This document shows positions 56,579 to 64,000 of a stretch of DNA of 64,000 nucleotides, in pieces. The notes under the pieces are model-generated. The model was not told where the DNA came from, searched no databases, and saw nothing but the letters and a program-made list of their open reading frames with translations. The DNA is from Callorhinus ursinus (Eukaryota > Chordata > Mammalia > Carnivora > Otariidae), in contig NW_020312817.1 of NCBI RefSeq assembly GCF_003265705.1, forward strand, positions 52,708,514-52,772,513, given 5' to 3'. Each line of letters starts with the position of its first letter. Position 1 is the stretch's first letter. A program made the position numbers and the translations under genes.

Positions 56579-56769
56579 GGGGCACTTGGTGGCTCAGTCA
56601 GTTGATTTTGGCTCAGGTCATGATCTCGGGGCCATGAGATCAAGCCCCAAGTAGGGCTCCACGCTCAGCACAGAGTCTGCTTGTCCCTCTCCCTCTGTTC
56701 CTCCCCCTCCCCTCACTCGCTCTCTCTCTCTCTCTCTGAAATAAATAAATAAAACCTTAAAGAAAAAGA
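56579..56769 (+). mobile_element. Can-SINE, sense, with a short head deletion
   Basis: Head GGGGCACTTGGTGGCTCAG and tail AATAAATAAATAAAACCTTA. The part between 'gtcagttga' and 'ttttggctcagg' is shortened. The exact duplication AAATATGGATGGTTTA lies at 56563-56578 and 56770-56785. Confidence 0.95.
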
Positions 56770-56785
56770 AAATATGGATGGTTTA

Positions 56786-58083
56786 AATAGAAAGTCAATC
56801 AGGAACACTCAAATGAAATCAACCAAATTAGAATATTTAAGGGAGAGGCTTGTTCAACAAAAAAGAGTATTTAATTTTTATAATCTAGTTCTTAAAAGTT
56901 GAAGATGAGGGAGAGACACTTGGAAACCTTGGATTTCTCACACTGATGCTGACTTTTTTCAGGCCAGACCTTAAAGATCAAAACGCTGCAGTCTTCCAAT
57001 GGGATGTGCAGGATGATACACTCAAGACACTGCGCCACTGTCTCTCTCCCTGCAGCTAGAGCTGAGTGTTGCAAGCACATTGTTGCCAAGGGCCTCCCCT
57101 ACACTCAGAAAGAAATTACACAGACTTATGTGTATCAGCTTTTTGTGTATTTATACAAATCAGCAAATAATATATACATATCACATAATATAGTCCATGG
57201 ATCTTAGGCCATCTCAGCTTGAGATCACAATAATGGGATGAACCACCCCTACCTAGACAACCACTTAACCCTCCTTAGCTTCCTTTCTGGCTGGAGGCAA
57301 GCCTGTCTTCTACAGCACTCTCAGTGGTCACCTATCCCCCGGTGTCTCTTGCTGTCCCTGAGGGGGCGTCACTCCTGTTCTTTTGAGTTCCTTGGTATCA
57401 GCCATCCTGACTGAAAAGGATTGTTGTCACTTTTTGATGATACCCAAGTGTGTGAGGGCCTACACCCCAACCTGGTGGTCCAGGGAAACACTCTCCTCCA
57501 GATCAGACTCTGGGTGACCCTGGACTCTCATCTATGGCAGCTCTAACTAGAACACTCTTAGGTTTACTTGATCTTCCTGTTTTAGGGCTTTATTCCCAGG
57601 GCTCTAGCCTTTGACTCTCCCCCTTCGGTGAGATTCGTCAGGCCTTCCATAGTAGACTAGCTCTGCCAATCTTAAAATTATACTTACTTTCAAATTCTCT
57701 GCACATATTGAGGTTAGGTCCTAATTTAGGAAGACCTGCTATTCAACACATCCTAAACAATGTCCATTACTTTTGAGCCAAATATTGTTTCCAGGACCTC
57801 CTGGACATGGCTTACCATCCCGTTTAGCCAAACCCAAGCATCAATCTCCCTTGAGACTAATTAGGTCTGCCAGATCAAGTTGATTTGTTTAGCATGTTTA
57901 CCTTTAGGAATTCACTCTCCCTCTATACTGCTTGCTTCTTGTTTTTCAATATCGTTACGCACGTGACATGGAAAACTTCCTTGTCACTGGTATCTGACTT
58001 TTGGTGATATTGGTTTCACTGCAGCAATGCTTAAGTTGTAGTAAAAGGGGTTGGGGTTTATCATGTTTAAAGGAATGCTGATG
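56786..58083. other. Intergenic segment, no gene seen
   Basis: About 1.3 kb between a SINE and the twin-primed L1. I recognise no repeat family or coding pattern. Confidence 0.5.
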
Positions 58084-59183
58084 AAAGAGACACTCCTTAC
58101 TGTCTTGATGATTGCAGCTTTGTAACATAGCGTGAAGTCCAGAATTGCGATGCCACCAGCTTTGGTTTTCTTTTTCAACATTCCTTTGGCACAAAAACAG
58201 ACACATTGATCAATGGAACAGAATAGCGAACCCAGAAATGGACCCTCAACTCTACGGTCAACTAATCTTTGACAAAGCAGGAAAGAATATCCAGTGAAAA
58301 AAAGTCTCTTCAACAAATGGTATTGGGAAAATTGGACAGCCACATGCAGAAGAATGAAACTGGACCATTTTCTTATACCATACACAAAGATAAACTCAAA
58401 ATGGATGAAAGATCTAAATGTGAGACAGGAATCCGTCAGAATCCTTGAGGAGAACACAGGCAGCAACCTCTTCGACCTCGCCTGCAGCAACTTCTGGCTA
58501 GACGCATCTCCAAAGGCAAGGGAAACAAAAACAAAAATGAACTATTGGGACTTCATCAAGATAAAAAGCTTTTGCACAGCAAAGGAAACAGTCAACGAAA
58601 CTAAAAGGCAACCTACTGAATGGGAGAAGATATTTGCAAATGACATATCAGATAAAGGGCTAGTATCCAAGATCTATAAAGAACTTACCAAATTCAACAC
58701 CCAAAAAACAAATAATCCAGTCAGGAAATGGGCAGAAGACATGAACGGACACTTCTCCAAAGAAGACATACAAATGGCCAACAGACACATGAAAAAATGC
58801 TCAACATCACTTGGCATCAGGGAAATACAAATCAAAACCACAATGAGATACACACCAGTCAGAACGGCTAAATTTAACAAGTCAGGAAACAACAAATGTT
58901 GACAAGGATGTGGAGAAAGGGGAACCCTCTTACACTGTTGGTGGGAATGCAAGCTGGTACAGCCACTCTGGAAAACAGTATGGAGGTTCCTCAAGAAGTT
59001 AAAAATAGAGCTAACCTACAACCCAGCAATTGCACTACTAGGTATTTCCCCAAAGATACAACTGTAGTGATCCGAAGGGGCACATGCATCCCAATGTTTA
59101 TAGCAGCAGTGTCCACAATAGCCAAACTATGGAAAGAGAGTCTAGATGTCCATTGACAGATGAATGGATAAAGAAGATGTGAG

Positions 59184-59185
<2 letters not shown>

Positions 59186-59233
<48 letters not shown>
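59186..59233. repeat. (AC)24 microsatellite inside the L1
   Basis: Forty-eight bases of uninterrupted AC. It sits where intact L1 copies have a short alternating 'gtggtatatacatata'-type stretch, so it probably grew from that seed. Confidence 0.97.
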
Positions 59234-59234
<1 letters not shown>

Positions 59235-59457
59235 ATGGAATATTACTCAGCTATCAAAAAGAATGAGATCTTACCATTTACATTGAAGTGGATGGAACTG
59301 GAGGGTATTATGCTGAGCAAATTAAGTCAGTCAGAGAAAGACAATTATCATATGGTTTCACTCATATGCGGAATGTAAGGAACAGTGCAGAGGATCATAG
59401 GGGAAGGGAGGGAAAACTGAGAAGAAATCAGAGGGAAACAAACCATGAGACACTCTT

Positions 59458-59649
59458 TTTTTTTTAAGATTTTATTTATTTGACAGAAAAAGACACAACG
59501 AGAGAGGAAACACAAGCAGGGGGAGTGGGAGAGGGAGACGCAGGCTTCCTATGGAGCAGGGAGCCCGATGCGGGGCTCGATCCCAGGACCCTGGGATCAT
59601 GACCTGAGCCGAAGGCAGACGCTTAATGGCTGAGCCACCCAGGCGCCCC
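59458..59649 (-). mobile_element. Can-SINE, antisense, inside the L1
   Basis: Full-length antisense SINE with the exact 18 bp duplication AAACCATGAGACACTCTT at 59440-59457 and 59650-59667. It inserted after the L1. Confidence 0.97.
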
Positions 59650-59867
59650 AAACCATGAGACACTCTTAACTCTAGGAAACAAACTGAGAATTGCTGGGGG
59701 GGGGGGGGGGAGGGGGATGGGATGACTGAGTGATGTCCATTAGGAAGGCACGTGATGTGATGAGCACTGGGTGTTATATGCAACTGATGAATTACTAAAC
59801 TCTACTAATGATGTACTGTATGTTGGCTAATTGAATTTAAATAATAGTAAAAAAAGAGACATTCCTT

Positions 59868-60589
59868 TTCCTCTTCAAGACATACAGCCTTTTCTCTCTA
59901 GCATCACTGTTTTGACTTCGGTGTAATCTGTTTGCATTTCTGCTCTCTGCTCCCCATGGGAAGCACGGTCACGTTCTGCGCCCGCCTCCTAAAAGCACAC
60001 TGGGACAGCTCCCTGCCTTGGCCACCGGCCTCACCACTCCCGGGCTCCAGCCCCACCCTCACCACTCCGGCCCCACCACCACTCAGCTTCCTCTACCTGG
60101 CAGCTTCCTCTTCCTCTCATCTCTGTGTGTTTCCAGTAACAGATTGCTTGCTTAGTGAGCTGAAATGAACTTCGAATGCTTGTTTAAAATGATCTGTCAA
60201 TAAAACATGTAGCTTGAAGTGCTTCATAAACTCTAAAAATTCCTGCACGGGCAGCATCAGCCTGTTGATTCATTTTTTGGCCTCTTAACAACCACTCCAA
60301 TCTGTGGCAACAACTGAAAGACAGAAGACTCCAGTCCCCAAGCACCAGGGCTTCCTCTGGGTTTGACTTCAGCCTGAGCTCTCTTGAGCTACAGAAATCT
60401 GCATCCCTTTCTCCGAGGCAAGAACCTGAAGGAACTTTCTCCATAAATTATTAAGAACCCCTCCAAGCTCCACTGGGGACAAACCAGTTTGAGAGCGGGC
60501 ATCTTGCTATACGGAGGCAGACTGACAGAGGTGTCAGCTGTAGGACAGGCCTACTTTATATTTCTTTGCCTTCACCTCCTGGAAACCCC
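59868..60589. other. Intergenic segment, nothing recognised
   Basis: About 720 bp with a C-rich stretch near 60,000-60,110. No gene or repeat is named. Confidence 0.5.
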
Positions 60590-61195
60590 ACAGGCCCTAT
60601 AGAGAGATGGTGAATGTCCAGGATGGAGCATGAACCAGTTCATATCACATGACACATATTCTCCTTACAATGTAATATAATGTTGACACTCCTCCATCAA
60701 GAAATGGAGTCTGTATTCCCTCCGCTTGAACTTGGGCAGAACTTTGAACTCCTTGAGCAATAGAATGGGGTGGATTGATGCTACATAACTTTTGAGGCTA
60801 GGTCGTAAAAGTCACCATGGTTTCCATCTGGCTCTCTCTCTCTCCAGACCTATACCCTGGAGTCCTGAGCTGACATGTAAGAAGTCCACCTACCCTGAAG
60901 CTGCCCTACTGGAGAGACCAGATAGAGAGACCATAAGGAGAGAGAGGTTAGAGAAACCTCAGCTCCTTGAATCTTCCCAGCAGCAACCACCAGGCCTGTG
61001 ATTGGGCGAGTGAGCGACGTTTCAAATGATTCTAGCTCCAGGCTTCAAGCTGCCCCACTGAGGTGAGTCGCCCCGCTGTGCCCTGTCTGAGTTCCTGACT
61101 CACAAAATCTGTGATCATAATAAATGGTAGTTTACACCACTAAGTTTTGGAGTAATTTGTTAGGCAGCCAAAGCAATTGGAACTCAACTGTATCT
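60590..61195 (+). mobile_element. MLT1-like LTR (ERVL-MaLR)
   Basis: The right end has the familiar MaLR wording: 'aatctgtgatcataataaatg', 'caccactaagttttggagta' and 'gtttgttaggcagccaaagc'-type text, with AATAAA at about 61119-61124. The left part ('gaactttgaactccttgagc', 'tctggctctctctctctcc') fits the same class. No internal retroviral genes are present. Subfamily and exact left end are uncertain. Confidence 0.6.
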
Positions 61196-61629
61196 CAAAC
61201 TATAAAGTAGAACCTACTGTTACAAGGTGACTACAAATATCTGAGTGATCCATTGTGTGTTGATTTTCTCAGTGCTTCTCTCAGAGTTATGGGATTCTCA
61301 GAAAATGCTGCATTCACCAGCAAAGACTTGGTTACCAGCCTGGGTCAGGGTCAGTTCATAGTCTATATGCTCTTTAGCTGAAACGGCCTTGGGGCCTCCT
61401 AATTATTATTATATGTCACTAAGACTTCAAGTAAAATAAACTGCAGATGGCTATCCTGCCAGAGATGCTGGAAGAGGGTGACCCTTTTTCAGAGGGACTT
61501 CTTTATAAATAGTTGTTTTGCTAGGTAATAATTGGATGCATGCATTTTAAATGGTTCCCTTAATCAATCAACTAGGGACCCATTATGTGCCCAGTATTGG
61601 ATGCTGTGGAGATGAATCATTCCAGACCT
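61196..61629. other. Intergenic segment, nothing recognised
   Basis: About 430 bp, AT-rich in the second half, without a named repeat or gene. Confidence 0.5.
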
Positions 61630-61965
61630 CTCTATGAGTTTTAATGTTTTCAGCTGTAAGAAATAGAAAACCCTATTAAAAATGACTTTAAACAATAGGG
61701 AAATTTGGCTTACACAACAAGAATTCCAGCACAGGGCAGCTCCAGAGTTGATTCATTCAGTGGCACAACAATGTCATCAGAGACCCAAGTTGTTTCCACC
61801 TTTCTGCTCTATCATCCTTGGTGGGTCCTATTCAGACTAACCCCCCTCATGGTCCCAACATAGCTGCCACAGTTCCAGGCATCAACAGGCATCCAAGACA
61901 AAGACCAGAAGGAGAAAAGGGACTATTTCTTTGGTATCTATTTCTTAACTTGGACTACTTATGGT
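61630..61965. repeat. Second copy of the unnamed interspersed repeat
   Basis: 'gtaagaaatagaaaaccct', 'aaacaatagggaaatttggc', 'caatgtcatcagagaccca', 'tttctgctctatcatccttg' and 'cagttccaggcatcaacagg' parallel the block at 34030-34758 (tgttctgctatcctaagcg; ccaaactccaggcatcag). Confidence 0.5.
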
Positions 61966-62984
61966 TTACCCTGTGGAGCTGGACATGGGGCCCCTCTGAA
62001 GACATGGAAGCTGGACAGCGAGACGTAGGACATGGGCATCGTTCACAGTGTCTGCTCCAAACTCTAAATCTGGTTAGGGAAGATAGGATTAACAAATGAG
62101 ACAACTAGGCTCTAGTTACTCTCTCTCTCTCTCTCTCACAGCGCTCAAAGTTTCTCTCTTGCTGCTTACTCCTTCCTAACTGTGAGGATTGCATAAGGAA
62201 GAGTGTCTGTTCAAAGTTCTTCCCACAATGCCCTCAGCTCCTTGGAGAAAATGCATGACTCAAAGAGCTAAAAATCTAAGCCTTATCTTTTCTAAAGATC
62301 ACCTGCTTGAGTACACCTGAACTCTCGTTCCGGATGAAGTGCATAAGTAAATAAAGTAGGATTCCTCTCTTGACTGACACTCCTTATAGGAAGAGCTGGT
62401 TTGCTAACCATTGTCAGTGGAGAAATGGGAAAGCCCAGAGAGGGGAAGGTGGGAAGGCCTCTGCCATTTATCAAGCTGTGAAGAGTGGCTGCCACTCATC
62501 TCGTGGACCAGGGAACTGGAAGGCTAAATCCAGGCCACCACTTTTTTGCATATGGTGCACAAACTAAGAATGGTTTTTACATTTTTTAATGGCTGATGGA
62601 AAAAAAAGCCTTTCATGACATGTGAAAATTGTATGAAATGCAAATTTCGGTGTCCATAAATGAAGTTCTTTGGAACACAGCTGTGCTCATGCATTTATAT
62701 ATTGCATATGGCTGTTTTCCCACTACAATAGCAAAATTAAGTAGCTATGACTCAGACCAAATGGCCCCTGAAACCAACATATTTACTGTCCGGCCCTTTG
62801 CATGAAAAGTGTGCTGGCCCCTGTCTTGGAGGAAAAGTCCTGATGGGACCTCCAGGCATAGGTTGGGGGGCAGGGGGGAACCATGCCTAGAGCCTCCAGA
62901 GCAGCCAGCCCTCTTCCCCTTTGCACACAAGGCTCTTCCTTCCCAACTGAGGGAGAAAGGAACATTCCATCTAATCCATTTAGA
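61966..62984. other. Intergenic segment, no gene seen
   Basis: About 1 kb with a (CT)n run near 62118-62138. No repeat family or gene is recognised. Confidence 0.5.
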
Positions 62985-62985
62985 A

Positions 62986-63158
62986 CAGGGTTCTCAGACT
63001 GGCCACACATTGGAATCACCTAGGAGCTTTTTTAAAAATACCAATCATGGCCCCCACCCAGACCAATTAAAGCAAAACCCCCAAGATGGGCTCAGGTATC
63101 CGTGTCTCGCAAAAGCTCCCAGGTGATCATGAAGTGCAATCAGGTTGGAGAACCACTG
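62986..63158. repeat. hAT-Charlie (MER5-like) element
   Basis: Left end 'cagggttctcagactgg', body 'cattggaatcacctaggagc' and 'aaagctcccaggtgatcatg', right end 'ggttggagaaccactg'. Terminal inverted repeats are recognisable. Confidence 0.7.
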
Positions 63159-63569
63159 CTAGAGGCTGGTTTGCCAAAATCAGGCCTGGCCTCTGGAGCT
63201 TATTCTAAGCACACACCATCACCACCCTTAGGCATGTGTTTGGGGAACAGCACAGGAGCTCCACCCTAGGGTGGAGGCAGGAAGACATGGTGAAGCAAGC
63301 TGTGGTTAACCCCAAATGACTTCACCTGTGTACAGGTGAGTTCCACAGGTGTCCCACCTGAGGAGCCCTTGCCACCACAGATCTCCTCATGTAACAGAGA
63401 AAACACAGTGTCTCACCCTAACTGCCACTCACTCGATTACTTTCCTTCACCCAAGAGGGGGCAAACAAGAGCCTGGTCTCTGCCTCCCCCAGGGACAGTG
63501 TGGATGAATGTCTCCGTGACACCAGAGATCTCCCTTCTCCTTGGCATGGAGTTGAAGATGAACCTCATG
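63159..63569. other. Intergenic segment, nothing recognised
   Basis: About 410 bp without a named repeat or gene. Confidence 0.5.
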
Positions 63570-64000
63570 TCTTCCTTCCTTCATTCCCTCACTCAACAGA
63601 TATTTGCTGAGCACCAACACTTACCACACACTGAGGATTTTTAAATACAATGATGAATAAGCGCCCCCAAAGGAACTCACAGACTAGGGGAAGAGACTGC
63701 CAAATTAACCCAAAGTAGGAAATGCTGGAGAAGAACGAGTTTTGGGAGGAGTCCTTAGTTCTGCTCTAGAAAGTTAACATTTGAGATGGCTTATGGATAT
63801 GCTGGTGAAGACATCTGGTGTGTGTTTGTATATTTGAATCGAGTTCAATGAAGAAGTCAAAGCTGAAGATATTAATTAGGGAGTCATCAGCACATTGGTG
63901 ACCCTGGGTAACAGGCGGATGAGACTAGGGGGACTGGGAAGTGTTGCCAGAAGGTTTAAAAGCAAACCAGAAGAGGGCACATCAGGGAATCTAAATGGGG
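63570..64000 (+). repeat. Ancient dispersed repeat (same family as 49685-50620), runs off the window
   Basis: 'ttccctcactcaacagatat', 'ttgctgagcaccaacac', then 'acatttgagatggcttatgg', 'attagggagtcatcagcac' and 'attggtgaccctgggtaac' continue the order of the same mammalian repeat, including its later part. The right end lies outside the window. Confidence 0.45.

Larger units (their letters stand above)
58099..59852 (+). mobile_element. LINE-1 with 5' inversion (twin-primed), carnivoran type
   Basis: Bases 58099-58190 are ORF2 sequence in reverse complement ('gatgccaccagctttggttt', 'tctttttcaacattcctttg'). From 58188 the element runs in sense: ORF2 end ('gacacattgatcaatggaac', 'caaagaagacatacaaatgg'), then the 3' UTR with a long G-run (about 59695-59710) and 'gagcactgggtgttatatg'. 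The 15 bp target-site duplication with one mismatch (58084-58098 and 59853-59867) brackets the whole, so both parts came in one event. A 202-codon frame at 58294-58902 is the remaining ORF2 C-terminal stretch. The element lacks the 5' UTR, ORF1 and the endonuclease and catalytic parts, so it is inactive. Confidence 0.95.

Noticed and set aside
58294..58902. A 202-codon open frame on the + strand
   Set aside because: It is the C-terminal remnant of LINE-1 ORF2 within an inactive truncated element, not a host gene.

Overview
The window is mammalian nuclear DNA from a carnivoran. The organism call rests on about 25 tRNA-derived Can-SINEs (about 190 bp, starting GGGCGCCTGGGTGGCTCAG and ending in AATAAATAAAATCTT plus poly-A) and on LINE-1 3' ends of carnivoran type. 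The SINE subtype resembles that of bears and pinnipeds; the dog SINEC_Cf type was not seen. I therefore favour an arctoid caniform. No bacterial genes, operons or CRISPR arrays are present.

The one gene I can name is TGFA (transforming growth factor alpha), on the + strand. The window opens inside intron 2 and contains coding exons 3 to 6 of the six-exon gene: 6519-6639, 17614-17763, 20396-20505 and 22392-22399. Joined, they encode residues 32-160 of the 160-residue precursor: the end of the propeptide, the mature EGF-like growth factor with all six cysteines, both Ala/Val-Val shedding sites, the transmembrane helix, the cysteine-rich cytoplasmic tail and the C-terminal Val-Val. Exons 1 and 2 (signal peptide) lie outside the window. 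All splice sites are GT-AG, phases match and no frame is broken. The last exon adds 8 coding bases and then a long 3' UTR to about 26.0-26.1 kb.

Region by region: 1-6.5 kb is intron 2, with a hAT fragment, a MIR and one SINE. 6.6-17.6 kb is intron 3, with hAT fragments including MER20, MIRs, a solitary LTR-like block, nested SINEs and an old L1 fragment. 17.8-22.4 kb holds introns 4 and 5, nearly repeat-free. 22.4-26.1 kb is the 3' UTR. 26-31 kb is intergenic and SINE-free. 31-60 kb is a retrotransposon-rich intergenic region with several L1 insertions (two with 5' inversions), a Tigger DNA transposon remnant, stacked SINEs and an unidentified coding-like block on the minus strand (36.85-37.5 kb). 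60-64 kb has an MLT1-like LTR and ancient repeats.

I found no new multi-gene system. The points most worth following are the unidentified minus-strand block at 36.85-37.5 kb, the two twin-primed L1 insertions, the tandem NAG acceptor of TGFA exon 3, a G-tract just upstream of exon 4 and a miR-148/152 seed match near the end of the 3' UTR. Repeat family names were assigned by eye from remembered consensus sequences, so repeat edges are approximate except where target-site duplications fix them.
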